Shown here in pieces: positions 1 through 8,864 of a stretch of 64,000 nucleotides of DNA (position 1 is its first letter; every line of letters begins with the position of its first letter). The stretch lies in contig DATCFU010000249.1 of assembly GCA_036509315.1 (NCBI GenBank), positions 1 through 64,000 of the forward strand, read 5' to 3'. The notes beneath the pieces were generated by a model that did no database searches, was not told the DNA's origin, and was given only the letters and a program-made list of their open reading frames with translations. The position numbers and the translations under genes are program-made. Origin of the DNA: PALSA-607 sp036509315. Its GTDB lineage: Bacteria > Actinomycetota > Actinomycetes > Acidothermales > Acidothermaceae.

Positions 1-1
1 C

Positions 2-130
2 CGGCGTCAGCGCTCGGCACCGCGCGTCATCAAACGCAAGATGCCCAAGTGGCACGTCAAACGCGCTCACCACGCAGCCTGGCCCCAACCGCAGCACCCT
101 CCCCACTACCGCGTTCGAGGTACTAACTGA
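2..130 (+). CDS. C-terminal fragment of a probable IS4-type transposase (cut by window edge)
   Basis: Reading frame 2 is open from the window edge to a TGA at 128-130 and encodes about 42 residues. They include KRKMPKWHVKRAHH and WPQPQ. This basic, His/Trp-rich tail resembles the C-termini of actinobacterial DDE transposases of the IS4 group, judged from memory of the family. The catalytic domain lies outside the window, so family and integrity cannot be tested. The element ends about 85 bp downstream of the 3' end of the PEP-utilising enzyme gene, so that neighbourhood has been touched by a mobile element. Calling it a transposase rests on a short motif only. Confidence 0.5.
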   Translation, partial: RRQRSAPRVIKRKMPKWHVKRAHHAAWPQPQHPPHYRVRGTN

Positions 131-137
131 ACGGTAT

Positions 138-155
138 TGCGCCTAGGCTGGCGCA
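138..155. terminator. Short stem-loop between two convergent 3' ends
   Basis: The sequence shows a 6-bp stem (TGCGCC / GGCGCA) with a 6-nt loop, followed by TTTG. It lies between the transposase-like stop at 130 and the opposing stop at 215, where a bidirectional terminator would sit. It could instead belong to the end of the insertion sequence. Stem and T-run are both weak. Confidence 0.25.
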
Positions 156-214
156 TTTGCCGCCCACTTCAGGGCGATCGGCAAGCCTCAGGTCGCGGAA
201 GTGCCTGATGTAGG

Positions 215-2059
215 TCATGAGTCCGAAAGGATCGTGACGATGCCTTTGTCGCCGTCGACCCTGATGATTTGCCCGGTCTTGATCGTGGCCGTAGCCGTAC
301 CAGTGCCGACAACTGCTGGCAGCCCGTACTCCCGCGACACGATCGACGCGTGACACATGATCCCTCCGATATCGCTGACTGCACCCTTGATGCGCGCGAA
401 CACCGGCGTCCAGCTCGGGCTCGTAATCGGTGCGACCAGAATCTCGCCATCGACAAGGAAGTCGAGATCGCCTGGACTCATGACCACGCGAGCCGGGCCT
501 TCGGCGACGCCAGGGCTACCGGCGAACCCCGACAGAACGCGGACCACGCCGTCACCACTCTGCGCGTCGAGCCAGCTCTTGACCTGATCGTCCGTGATGC
601 CCCACAGCATGATCGTCATTGGCTCGACGATCTCGGCTGGTGCCGGGCCCAGTGCCGGTGGTGGGGTCCATCGCTTGAGCGCGGCGTGGATGCGCCGACG
701 CTCTTCGATAATGCTCGGCCAGTAGTCGGGACCGAGTGGCTGGCCGCCACCGCACCAGGACATCTGGACGTCGACCAACGCGTCGCCCACTTCGGCGCGA
801 CGCATGAAGAAGATGTCGTCGACATTGGCGAAAAACCCGAACCGCACGAAGACCTCACTGAGCTCGCGCATCTTGTTCCAGAACTTGGTCATGTACCAGT
901 GCTCGATGAAGAAGTTGTGATTCTCGACGTAGGGGAAGACGACCCGAGAAAGGCCGAGCGCCTCGTCAAACGCCTGCACGTCCTCGGCGTCGAGCAGGGA
1001 TCGGTAGCGGTCGACCACGGCGTCACGCTCAGTGCTCACAGCTTCGAGCGGCCGGCTCAAATCCTCGTTGTTCTGTAGCCGCCCGATGTATTCGACGATG
1101 ATCGTGAGCGGGAAGGTCGGGTCGTCGCTCCAACTCCGGTGGTGATGGTAAAACCCGTTGCCGTAGGAGAAGTTGAACCACGGATCGGCCGATTCGTCGT
1201 ACGCCGCGTTCCACTGTTGGCCGGCTCCCGATTCGGCAAGATCGGCCCGCAGAGAGTCGAGCCGGCCCGAGGCGAATCGCCCGGTCAAGTCGAGCTCTAT
1301 TGCCAAGGCAGCCAGCTTCTTCAACTCGTCGTCTGGGCGGAAGAGCAGTACCTCGACGCCACTGACCATCTTCGCCACCGACTGGTCGCTGATTTCCGGG
1401 AAGTGACCGCGCAGGATCATGAGGAAGTTCAAATAGGCGGCGTAGCCCATGTTGAGCAGCTCGCTGTGCAGGTTCCAGGCCGCGTCAAGCGACGCGAGAA
1501 TCGCCTGGTACGCGACGAGGAAATCGTTCGACGAAGTCACGCCCCGGTTGGCAAGCACGTCGGCGACCGGCTCGAACTCCCCAAGCTCGGGAATGGTGAT
1601 CGCCTGCAGCTTCGCGATCTCGGCTCTGACCTTCGCTTCCCACTTGGCGTAGATGTCAGGCCAGTTCTGGTAGTAGTACCCCACGCGTACCGCAAACTCC
1701 TCAGCGCGGCGCCCGATCTCCTCAGGATTTTCGACCCCGTTGGCCGACATGTATACGTAGCCATTGAGCACCCGCACGTCGATACCGAGCGCCGGCGGCA
1801 GCGCGAAGACGCGGGTGTTCATCACTCCGGTGCTCATGAAGGCACTATCCGACGTCACGATGTCGAAGGGCGGCATCGGCTCGGGGAAGTGCATGCCGTT
1901 GCGGAACCAGGTGCGCGCGGAATCGCGGTCGCGTCGCGATTCGAGGAATCGGTTGTAGTAGGGATACATGTCTTCCCAGCCTTGCGCGCCCTCGGGCGTC
2001 GCGATGCTGTACGGATCAGGGAAGCGACGAGCTGGAGTGCTGCCCTCGCTTGACGTCAT
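215..2059 (-). CDS. PEP-synthase-like phosphotransferase subunit (PpsA/CreH-type, phenol phosphorylation?)
   Basis: A 614-aa protein with a C-terminal PEP-utilising swivelling domain. The motif IMCHASIVSREYG puts the phospho-carrier histidine at about residue 570. There is no N-terminal ATP-grasp domain, so this is not a complete PEP synthase (about 800 aa). The layout matches the ~70-kDa subunit of phenylphosphate synthase (PpsA, Thauera) and CreH of the Corynebacterium glutamicum 4-cresol pathway, both of which need a separate ATP-binding partner. No such partner is in the window. The ATG at 2059 was chosen because GAGGAGA lies just upstream. The gene follows the SDR gene by 52 bp on the same strand. 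A phenolic substrate is inferred from family and context and is not proven. Confidence 0.7.
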   Translation of the reverse strand: MTSSEGSTPARRFPDPYSIATPEGAQGWEDMYPYYNRFLESRRDRDSARTWFRNGMHFPEPMPPFDIVTSDSAFMSTGVMNTRVFALPPALGIDVRVLNGYVYMSANGVENPEEIGRRAEEFAVRVGYYYQNWPDIYAKWEAKVRAEIAKLQAITIPELGEFEPVADVLANRGVTSSNDFLVAYQAILASLDAAWNLHSELLNMGYAAYLNFLMILRGHFPEISDQSVAKMVSGVEVLLFRPDDELKKLAALAIELDLTGRFASGRLDSLRADLAESGAGQQWNAAYDESADPWFNFSYGNGFYHHHRSWSDDPTFPLTIIVEYIGRLQNNEDLSRPLEAVSTERDAVVDRYRSLLDAEDVQAFDEALGLSRVVFPYVENHNFFIEHWYMTKFWNKMRELSEVFVRFGFFANVDDIFFMRRAEVGDALVDVQMSWCGGGQPLGPDYWPSIIEERRRIHAALKRWTPPPALGPAPAEIVEPMTIMLWGITDDQVKSWLDAQSGDGVVRVLSGFAGSPGVAEGPARVVMSPGDLDFLVDGEILVAPITSPSWTPVFARIKGAVSDIGGIMCHASIVSREYGLPAVVGTGTATATIKTGQIIRVDGDKGIVTILSDS

Positions 2060-2108
2060 AGCGGTCTCCTCGTGGCTGAGCAATCGTTGTGGTCTTAGAA
2101 GTTGTTTG

Positions 2109-2125
2109 GCGTCATGCCATGACGC
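2109..2125. promoter_or_regulatory. 17-bp perfect palindrome at the SDR stop codon
   Basis: Arms GCGTCATG / CATGACGC flank a single central C. The palindrome spans the SDR stop codon and lies about 50 bp upstream of the PEP-utilising enzyme start. A 1-nt centre fits a dimeric operator better than an RNA hairpin. No match to a known regulator was recognised, and it could be coincidental. Confidence 0.25.
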
Positions 2126-2852
2126 GACCGCCGTTGACGAGCAGCACCTGCCCGGTAATGAAGCCACTCGCCGCTGAAAGCAGGAACGCGACCGCTCCTA
2201 CGACATCGTCGGGATGACCAACGCGTCCGAGCGGGGTCGCGGTCGTGTCGTAGCTGTCGGGGTCGCCGATCGCCCGGGCGCCTTCGGTGTTGGTGAATCC
2301 CGGTGCAACCGCATTGACTCGAACCTTGCTGGCGCCCGCTTCGCGAGCCAATGCACGGGTGAGGCCAACCACAGCGGCCTTGCTGGCGACATAGTGTGCG
2401 AGGTTTGTCGAGCCGCTGTAGGCAACCTCGCTGGCCAGATTCACCACGCTGCCACCGCCGTCTGCAGTGAGCACGGGTAGCGCGGCCCGATAGACCAGCC
2501 ACGGCCCACGCACGTTCACAGCCATGACCTGGTTGAACTCGTAGACGCCGACCCCTTCTGCGGGTTTGCGGGTCACCGCGACGATCGCTGCACTGTTGAC
2601 CACGCCGTCGAGTCCGCCGAGCTTGGCAGCTGCGGCCGCGACCGCCTGCCTTACCTGTACCTCGTCGGAGACGTCGCAGGTTCGGGTACATACCGTTGTC
2701 TGGTCGAAGGCTTGCGCTAGTCCAGCGGTATCGGTGTCGACCGCGAATACAGACGCTCCGGAGTCGACGAGGTAACGCACGATTGCCAGACCAATTCCGC
2801 GAGCCGCACCGGTGACGAGCACCCGCGATCCACTCAGGTCTTGGGTCGTCAC
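2112..2852 (-). CDS. Short-chain dehydrogenase/reductase (SDR)
   Basis: A 246-aa classical SDR. The NAD(P)-binding TGAARGIG lies at residues 14-21, NSAA at 86-89, the catalytic serine is probably S141 (VVNLAS) and the active site is Y154-x3-K158 (YVASK). It should oxidise or reduce an alcohol/ketone in the cytoplasm. The GTG start overlaps the stop of the upstream flavoprotein gene by 4 bp, so the two are probably co-translated. Given the aromatic-degradation setting it may act on a hydroxybenzyl alcohol or a ring-cleavage product, but the sequence does not show the substrate. Confidence 0.8.
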   Translation of the reverse strand: MTTQDLSGSRVLVTGAARGIGLAIVRYLVDSGASVFAVDTDTAGLAQAFDQTTVCTRTCDVSDEVQVRQAVAAAAAKLGGLDGVVNSAAIVAVTRKPAEGVGVYEFNQVMAVNVRGPWLVYRAALPVLTADGGGSVVNLASEVAYSGSTNLAHYVASKAAVVGLTRALAREAGASKVRVNAVAPGFTNTEGARAIGDPDSYDTTATPLGRVGHPDDVVGAVAFLLSAASGFITGQVLLVNGGRVMA

Positions 2853-4531
2853 AACGATTCACCGGTCGCTTGAGCCGAAACGGTCGTGCGCAGATCGGCG
2901 TCCGCATCGAGCCCGAGATCCGCGGCGATCGCCCGCCAGCAATTGAGGCTGCTGCCGCGACCGATGCCGGACCCGGAATGCATGCTCGACGAGCACATGT
3001 ACAGGTTCTCGAGCACCGATCGGTACGACGAGAGCTCCGGGATCGGGCGAAAGCGACCGAGTTGGCTCGCGATGGTGCTGCCCTGGCTGTAGCCGCCCTC
3101 AGCCATGTCAGGGTGTGTCGCGAAGATGTCTCGCGGCATCGCGACGTGGATGGACGCAACATTCTCCCGCGTCAAATCTGGCGCGTACCGCTGCCACTGT
3201 TCGAGAATCGTGTCGACAGCCTCCTGCTCGATTCGCTTCCAGTCATCGCGATCGAACAGTCGCAACGGCGCGGTGAACTCCTCCAAGCCAACGAGATGCT
3301 CGCCAGCTGGGGCGCGCGATGGATCCCAAATGGTATCGGCGGAAGAGAACGCGAACGATCGGCTCGAGTAGCCCTTGGTCATGATCTCGGCCTGGTACCT
3401 CGTCGCAAGCCAGTCAGGATCCTTCGGCCCCCAATACAGCCGGGGCTGCTCGCCGACCGCTGCGTCACTGTTGGCAGCCGAATAATCGGGGAGTTCGTGA
3501 ACCGCGACGTTCATCCAGATCAACTGACCGCGATCGAAGTGGATATTGCGAAGCCGATGCCCGACGCGCTGCGGTAACGGGAGGTCAGGCAGTAGCTCGA
3601 GAAGCGTTTGCGGCGCGCCCAGCCCGCTGACGACGAGGTCGGCGGCCACGAAGCTGCCGCTTGCCAACCGAATTCCGGTGGCGCGCGTTCCGCTGCGAAC
3701 GATCGCTGCGACGGGCTCGTGCATGTAGTACTCGACGCCACGACGCCGACCGGCACTGACCAGGGCATCGGTCACGGCGCCGGTGCCACCAACGGCGATC
3801 GCGGCAGGTTCGAGCGAAAGCGTCAGCGCGAGAACATGGACGAGTCCTTGCAGCCCGATGACATCGTCGGGGAACGCGCCCGTCGACGTCGTTGCAGCTC
3901 GCATGAAGAGCGTGCGTAGCTCGTCGGATTCGAAGAAATCGTACGCCAGCTGACGCACGCTCATAAACTGGTGCACAGGCTCGATGACGCCGCCGTCGCG
4001 CATCAGCGCCTCGAGTGGATCGGGTGTACTCCACGGGGTCGGGGCCGTGAAACGGTGCCGTCCGAACGCGGCTTTCCACTCCTTGACGTAAGCGTCGTGG
4101 AACCGCAGGTAAGTGTCAGCATCGACACCGGAGAATCTCCGGATGGCCGCTTCGGTACGTCGAAGCCCCTCGTCCCATGGTTGCTGCCGGCCGGATTCGT
4201 CGACAACGCGACTGGCCGACCACCCGACGAAAGCGGTGCCGTCGTCGAACACCATCGCCTCGTTGCCTTCGGGGAAGACGTAGTGCAAGCCTTCCGCGCG
4301 CAGGTCGAAGTCTCGGTAGGCGGGATGGGAGTAGAAGCGGGTCCAGTGCGAATAGTGATTCATCGTGTAGCCGCGCGCTGGCCCGGGACCGCTCAGTGCG
4401 GCTCCGCCAAGGCGCCCTGACGCCTCGAAGACTGCAACCGACATGCCGGCGCGTGCGAGGTAGGGCGCGATGATCGTCGAATGGTGGCCGCCACCGACGA
4501 CGACAGCGTCATACCTGCTCGCGGCCACCAC
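2849..4531 (-). CDS. FAD-dependent oxidoreductase, phytoene dehydrogenase-like
   Basis: A 560-aa flavoprotein. The N-terminal dinucleotide-binding signature (VVVGGGHHSTIIAPYLARAG, then VAVFEASGRLGGAA) and the overall length fit the CrtI/COG1233 amine-oxidase-like family. The C-terminal region (SGSGIGRG...) fits the second FAD contact. No carotenoid genes are nearby. It is the first gene of a minus-strand group with the SDR and the PEP-utilising enzyme, divergent from an IclR-type gene with a palindromic operator between them. Two consecutive GTG codons (4531, 4528) can start it, with GAGGGGA upstream. The substrate is unknown. Confidence 0.7.
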   Translation of the reverse strand: MVAASRYDAVVVGGGHHSTIIAPYLARAGMSVAVFEASGRLGGAALSGPGPARGYTMNHYSHWTRFYSHPAYRDFDLRAEGLHYVFPEGNEAMVFDDGTAFVGWSASRVVDESGRQQPWDEGLRRTEAAIRRFSGVDADTYLRFHDAYVKEWKAAFGRHRFTAPTPWSTPDPLEALMRDGGVIEPVHQFMSVRQLAYDFFESDELRTLFMRAATTSTGAFPDDVIGLQGLVHVLALTLSLEPAAIAVGGTGAVTDALVSAGRRRGVEYYMHEPVAAIVRSGTRATGIRLASGSFVAADLVVSGLGAPQTLLELLPDLPLPQRVGHRLRNIHFDRGQLIWMNVAVHELPDYSAANSDAAVGEQPRLYWGPKDPDWLATRYQAEIMTKGYSSRSFAFSSADTIWDPSRAPAGEHLVGLEEFTAPLRLFDRDDWKRIEQEAVDTILEQWQRYAPDLTRENVASIHVAMPRDIFATHPDMAEGGYSQGSTIASQLGRFRPIPELSSYRSVLENLYMCSSSMHSGSGIGRGSSLNCWRAIAADLGLDADADLRTTVSAQATGESL

Positions 4532-4599
4532 GCGTCGTCCCCTCTGCTGAGCTTTTCGGGTTCAGCGTGAACCCTGGCGGGCGCGGTGTCAGGCGATCC

Positions 4600-4614
4600 T
4601 TCCACGATGTGGAA
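4600..4614. promoter_or_regulatory. IclR-type operator (TTCCAC-GAT-GTGGAA)
   Basis: A perfect inverted repeat with 6-bp arms and a 3-bp centre. It lies in the divergent gap between the flavoprotein start (4531) and the IclR-type gene (4662). The same TTCC-N7-GGAA architecture recurs at 7952, 8866 and 16512. The position suits autoregulation of the IclR gene and control of the flavoprotein operon. Confidence 0.6.
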
Positions 4615-4661
4615 GTTCCCGTTTAGAGTGGCGTTCGCGACGTGAGCGAGGGGAGGACGAG

Positions 4662-5434
4662 GTGACGGCACGGCAACGCGATGACGCGCGATCGGCGGCC
4701 GGCCGAACGCTCTTCGTCCTGGGCGCGTTCGACGAGAGCCACCCGAGCTTGACGTTGTCGCAGATCGGTCAGCGCGCACACCTACCGCTGCCGACTGCAC
4801 ACCGACTCGTCGCCGAGCTTGTCGGCGCGCGGCTGGTGACACGAAGCCCGGACGGCGCGTACTCGATCGGCGCGCGGCTCTGGCGCCTGGGGCTGCTCTC
4901 AGCTCCAACGACACTGCGCGAAGTTGCCCAGCCGCATCTACAAGACCTGGTTGCAGCAACAGGCCACACCGTGCACCTTGCCGTGCTGGAGGGATCGCGT
5001 GCGATGGTCGTCGAGCGTCTCTCCGGCACCCGCACTGTTCGACCCGGCATCGGCCCGGAGCGCTACTTCCGTTGCATTGCACAGCAGTCGGCAAGGCGCT
5101 GCTCAGTTACGCAAGCGACGACGTCGTCAATGAGGTGATGGCCGCACTGACGCAGCACACGCCGTTCACGAATTCCGACCCGCGCGTGCTGCGGCGGCAG
5201 CTTGCCGAGGTTCGCCGCACCGGAGTCGCGCGCAGCGCCCAGGAGCATCGGCTCGGGGCCTCGTCGTTGGCAGTCCCTGTGTTCAGCGACGGCGACAACG
5301 TTGTCGCCGCAGTCGCCGTGATCGCGCCGCTGACCAGTCCGCGGATCACCGAGTCGGTGCCGCCAATGAGGGCAGCAGCCGCCGCAATAGCTGAGGGCCT
5401 GCGACGGCAACGACTCGCCGACGAGCACCCCTAG
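4662..5434 (+). pseudogene. IclR-family regulator with a -1 frameshift
   Basis: The first frame encodes the N-terminal winged helix (LTLSQIGQRAHLPLPTAHRLVAEL) and the start of the effector domain, up to RTVRPGIGPERY. The expected continuation LPLHCTAVGKALL, with the rest of the effector domain to the stop at 5434, lies one frame away. Adding a single C after the TAC at 5064-5066 would restore one reading frame of about 257 codons, the normal IclR length. Either the gene is newly inactivated or one base was missed in sequencing. The unframed protein would lack most of its ligand-binding domain. It faces the decayed alcohol dehydrogenase gene, only 5 bp away. Confidence 0.75.
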
Positions 5435-5439
5435 GTCGT

Positions 5440-6418
5440 TCAGCTAGGCATTCGCAGAATGGGCTTGATGACGGAGCCGTCGTCGGACTTCGCCAACGCA
5501 CTCTCGACCTCGTCGAGCTCGAAGTACGTGACGAGGCGGTCGAGCGGAAACCTGCCCAGCGCATAAAGGTCGATCAAGCCGCCAATCAGCTCTGCGCTAC
5601 GCCCGCTTCCACCGAGCACGCCGACGATTCGTTTGCCCCACAGCGTCGAGAGGTGGTCGAGGCTGAACTCCGCCGCTGCCGGCGCGCCGCCGATCAGGAT
5701 GCACGTGCCGAGCATGCCGATGCAGTCGACCGCTTGCCTTACGACGTCGATGACGCCCGTGCACTCCAACGCATAGTCGTGCTGGCGAGTTGCGCGCGGC
5801 CATGATTGCGGCGAGCCCCACGGTGCCGACGCCGAACACCACCACACTCGACCCCGGTGTCGGTCGAGCCGTGTTGAACACTGCACCCGCACCCGGTGAT
5901 ACACCACACGCAAGCGGGCCTATCATCTCCAACGGAACATCAGGTCGGACGCCGACAAGCGAGCGTGGTGTTGTCAACGCGTAGGTCGCAAACGATGACT
6001 GCCCGAAGAAGTGGCTGTGGATCGGTGATCCATCGGACCGATGCAATGCGGGCTCACCACCACGCCTGCTGCCACCGACCAGCAGCTCGCCGAGGTGTTG
6101 GCAGTAGCGCGGTTCGCCTGCTTGGCAGTTGCGGCAGGTTCCGCATGACGGCCAGCCGATGACAACGCGGTCTCCCGCCGAAAACTCCGTGATACCAGGA
6201 CCTACTGCGTCGACTGTGCCGGCGCCTTCGTGGCCGAGCACGCCAGGAAACGGAAAGGGTAAGTCGCCATGTCGGGCGAGACCGTCGGTGTGGCAAACGC
6301 CGGTGGCGACGAGGCGAACAAACACTTCACCCGGGCCGGGCTCGTCAATCTCGAGAGTCTGCAGCTCGAACGGCTTGTCTTGCGCCTCGACGACGGCCGC
6401 GGTGATCTCGACCGCCAT
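5440..6418 (-). pseudogene. Zn-dependent benzyl-alcohol-type dehydrogenase, internal deletion and frameshift
   Basis: The N-terminal part is well preserved. It has the catalytic-zinc region (GVCHTDGLARHGDLP, GVLGHEGAGTVDAVG), the structural-zinc cysteines (PSCGTCRNCQAGEPRYC) and the start of the Rossmann fold (VVVFGVGTVGLAAIMAAR). The C-terminal part (HDYALECTGVIDVVRQAVD ... PILRMPS) lies in another frame. Between them roughly 45 codons of the NAD-binding domain normally found in this ~370-aa family are missing. The total length of 979 bp is not a multiple of 3. The ATG at 6418 overlaps the aldehyde dehydrogenase stop (TGATG), so it was once translationally coupled to it. The ancestor probably oxidised a (hydroxy)benzyl alcohol. 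Confidence 0.8.
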
Positions 6419-7878
6419 CAGAACGGATATGTCGGCGGCTCGCTGCGCATCGTGACCCATTGGGTTTCGGTGAATGCCTCGATGTTGGCTGCAGCACCAC
6501 CAAATCGGGAACCGGTACCCGAGGCACCGACGCCACCGAACGGGGTGTTCGCCTCGTCGTTCACGGTCTGGTCATTGATGTGCACGATTCCAGTAGGGAT
6601 TCGCGCGGCCAGGTCGAGGCCGCGCAGAACGTCACGCGTCACAATCCCGAGAGACAGGCCGTACTCAGTGGCTGTCGCGATCGCAACGGCTTCGTCGGCG
6701 TTCGCGAAGCGCATCACCGGGGCGACCGGCCCGAAGACTTCCTGCTCGAAAGCGGGAGAGGTGAGCTCGACGTTGGTGAGCACGGTCGGCTGGTAGAACA
6801 GGCCTTCGTAGCTGCCGCCGGCCGCGACCTTTGCGCCGCCTGCCACGCTCGACGTCACGAGGCTGTGCACCTTGTCGCGCTGCCCAGCGTCGATGAGAGG
6901 ACCTAAGGCCACCTGACCCGACGCGGGATCACCGACCGGCAGGTGAGCGGCCTTCGCGGCGAGCTTCTCAACGAACTCGTCATGCAGCCGCGCGTGAACG
7001 AGGTGCCGTCCGGTTGTCATGCAGATCTCACCTTGGTGAAAGAACGATCCCCACGCCGCGAGGTTGACTGCCGCGTCGACGTCCGCGTCATCCAAGACGA
7101 TGAGTGCGGAGTTGCCGCCGAGTTCAAGATGCACCCTCTTCAGATGCTTGCCCGCGAGTTCACCCACCCGGCGTCCGGCTGCTGTCGAACCGGTGAAGGA
7201 AATCACGCTCACCAACGGATGCGTCACCAATGCTTCGCCAACATCGGCGTGACCGGGAAGCATCTGCAGGACGCCGGGGGGCAACCCTGCCTCCTCGAAG
7301 ATTCGGGCGATCGTCACGCCGCCAGTAACCGCGGTGCGCGGGTCGGGCTTGAGGATGACCGCGTTGCCGAGCGCGAGGGCCGGCGCGACGGACCTGATGC
7401 CCAGAATGATCGGGACATTGAACGGCGAGATGACGCCGACAACGCCGACGGGCAGCCGCCGGGCGAGCGACAACCGCGGGCCTTCGCTCGACAGGATTTC
7501 CCCGGTCGGCCGGCTCGGCAACGAAGCCGCTTCGTAGCACTCCTGTTCGGCGACATGCACCGCGAAGCCGGCCATGCCCTCGATGGCGCCGACTTCTCGG
7601 ATGTTCCACCAGCTGATCTCTTCGGCGTGCTCAGCCCAGAGCGCGCCGGCCTTGCGCAGGACGGCCGCACGTGCCGGGTGCGGCAACGCAGCCCACTCGC
7701 GTTGCGCGTCGCTTGCACTGGCGGCAGCCGTCGCAACGTCGCCGGGCCCTGCGAGACCCTTCTGCGCGAGCGTGGCCCCGGTCGCCGGTTCGATGACGTC
7801 GGCAACGCCGCCGGCGCCGGGAACCCATGCTCCGCCGACGAAGATCTGGCCCTTCCACCTCGAGTCGTCCAGGATCAC
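6418..7878 (-). CDS. Benzaldehyde/vanillin-type aldehyde dehydrogenase
   Basis: A 486-aa NAD(P)-dependent ALDH. It has the cofactor region VILKPDPRTAVTGG, FTGSTAAGRR, the catalytic glutamate in LELGGNSALIVL and the nucleophile in HQGEICMTTGR. The C-terminus ending PPTYPF is typical of benzaldehyde, vanillin and salicylaldehyde dehydrogenases. It should convert an aromatic aldehyde such as 4-hydroxybenzaldehyde to the acid that feeds PobA. The start is GTG 7878, preceded by GAGGAGG; a longer reading frame upstream lacks such a site. An operator-like palindrome lies about 75 bp upstream, and the alcohol dehydrogenase pseudogene is coupled to its stop codon. Confidence 0.85.
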   Translation of the reverse strand: MILDDSRWKGQIFVGGAWVPGAGGVADVIEPATGATLAQKGLAGPGDVATAAASASDAQREWAALPHPARAAVLRKAGALWAEHAEEISWWNIREVGAIEGMAGFAVHVAEQECYEAASLPSRPTGEILSSEGPRLSLARRLPVGVVGVISPFNVPIILGIRSVAPALALGNAVILKPDPRTAVTGGVTIARIFEEAGLPPGVLQMLPGHADVGEALVTHPLVSVISFTGSTAAGRRVGELAGKHLKRVHLELGGNSALIVLDDADVDAAVNLAAWGSFFHQGEICMTTGRHLVHARLHDEFVEKLAAKAAHLPVGDPASGQVALGPLIDAGQRDKVHSLVTSSVAGGAKVAAGGSYEGLFYQPTVLTNVELTSPAFEQEVFGPVAPVMRFANADEAVAIATATEYGLSLGIVTRDVLRGLDLAARIPTGIVHINDQTVNDEANTPFGGVGASGTGSRFGGAAANIEAFTETQWVTMRSEPPTYPF

Positions 7879-7951
7879 CAGTTGCCTCCTCGTCCGCGCA
7901 CGCACAGGTGGGCAGACCGTAGACGGGCAGCGCTGAATAATCAACCAGGCG

Positions 7952-7966
7952 TTCCGATAATTGGAA
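7952..7966. promoter_or_regulatory. IclR-type operator upstream of the aldehyde dehydrogenase (TTCCGA-TAA-TTGGAA)
   Basis: The core matches the TTCC-N7-GGAA pattern of the other three sites. It sits inside a 7-bp-arm inverted repeat (GCGTTCC / GGAACGC, 7949-7969). It lies in the 125-bp gap between the aldehyde dehydrogenase start and the end of the IclR gene, where the ALDH promoter is expected. Confidence 0.5.
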
Positions 7967-8003
7967 CGCGCACGCCGCTAGCTGAGACGTTTCCGCGTTC
8001 TCG

Positions 8004-8843
8004 CTACGACGCTTCCACTCTGTAGCCGAGCCGGGCGGATATCTCGTTCGTGGTCCGTCGCAACGGCGCTTCGAGGCGGGCGGTCAGCACCTCCATCGGG
8101 ACGGTGGCGATGCTCAGGGGGACAACAACGCCGACGGCAGCGATGACCTCTCCGGAGCGCGAACGCACCGGCGCCGCAATCGCGCGCAACCCAGGGGCCA
8201 GTTCTTCGTCGTTCAATCCGATGCCGAGGTCGCGGATTCGGCCGAGGGCGAAGGTGAGTTGCTCGCGCGCAGTGATGGTTTTCGGCGCCCGACGAGCCAG
8301 GTCTGTGCGATCGAGCAGCACCCGCAGGGCAGCTGGATCGCGGTTCGCCAGCAGGACCTTTCCCAGCGCCGTGCAGTAGGCAGGCAGCCGGGAGCCGACG
8401 TGCAGGTTCAGCTCCATCCCGAGATGGACGCCGCGAGCGCTGCGGCGCCGGTCAACGTAGACGATGTCTGAACCGTCGAGGACCGCCATGCTGACCGTGT
8501 GTCCGGTCTCGTCGGCGAGCGCCTGAAGTGGTCGTGCGGCGACGCGGGTGATCTCCATCGAGTTGATCGCCGCGAACCCGAGGTCCGCCACCCGCGGCCC
8601 CAAAGAGTATTTCTTTGTCTCGGGGTCCTGTTGGAGGTAATCCAAGCGCGCCAAGGTCGCGACGTAGCGATGCGTGGTGCTCTTGTTCAGGTCGACGGCA
8701 CGAGCAATGTCGGCAATGCCCAGAACGGGGCGGCGCTCGCTGAAAACTGCCAGAATCTGCAATCCACGCTCAAGGGACTGCGAAAATCCTGCGGTGGCGC
8801 TCGTCGCGGTCGGCAGCCGCTGTTTCGCGTCGCCGGAGGCCAT
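8004..8843 (-). CDS. IclR-family transcriptional regulator (PcaR/PobR-like)
   Basis: A 279-aa regulator with an N-terminal winged helix (SLERGLQILAVF ... IADIARAVDLNKSTTHRYVATL) and a C-terminal GAF-like effector domain (SRLPAYCTALGKVLLA, GLRAIAAPVRSRSGEVIAAVGV). It is the intact member of a pair with the broken IclR gene at 4662. It is divergent from the ABC-transporter/pobA/lig block, with a 17-bp operator in between, so it is the best candidate for the local aromatic-acid-responsive regulator. The start is taken as ATG 8843. A TTG at 8861 is also possible, and neither has a clear SD, which would fit a leaderless transcript. Confidence 0.85.
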   Translation of the reverse strand: MASGDAKQRLPTATSATAGFSQSLERGLQILAVFSERRPVLGIADIARAVDLNKSTTHRYVATLARLDYLQQDPETKKYSLGPRVADLGFAAINSMEITRVAARPLQALADETGHTVSMAVLDGSDIVYVDRRRSARGVHLGMELNLHVGSRLPAYCTALGKVLLANRDPAALRVLLDRTDLARRAPKTITAREQLTFALGRIRDLGIGLNDEELAPGLRAIAAPVRSRSGEVIAAVGVVVPLSIATVPMEVLTARLEAPLRRTTNEISARLGYRVEAS

Positions 8844-8864
8844 GTTCGAATCGTAACCCAAAGT

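Noticed and set aside
1139..2053. Long plus-strand frame (304 codons) opposite the PEP-utilising enzyme gene
   Set aside because: It is the antisense shadow of a well-supported gene in GC-rich DNA. It is rich in Arg/His/Val with no recognisable domain and no RBS.
2095..3162. 355-codon minus-strand frame over the SDR and flavoprotein genes
   Set aside because: Arg/Ser-rich out-of-frame reading of two genes with clear motifs in another frame.
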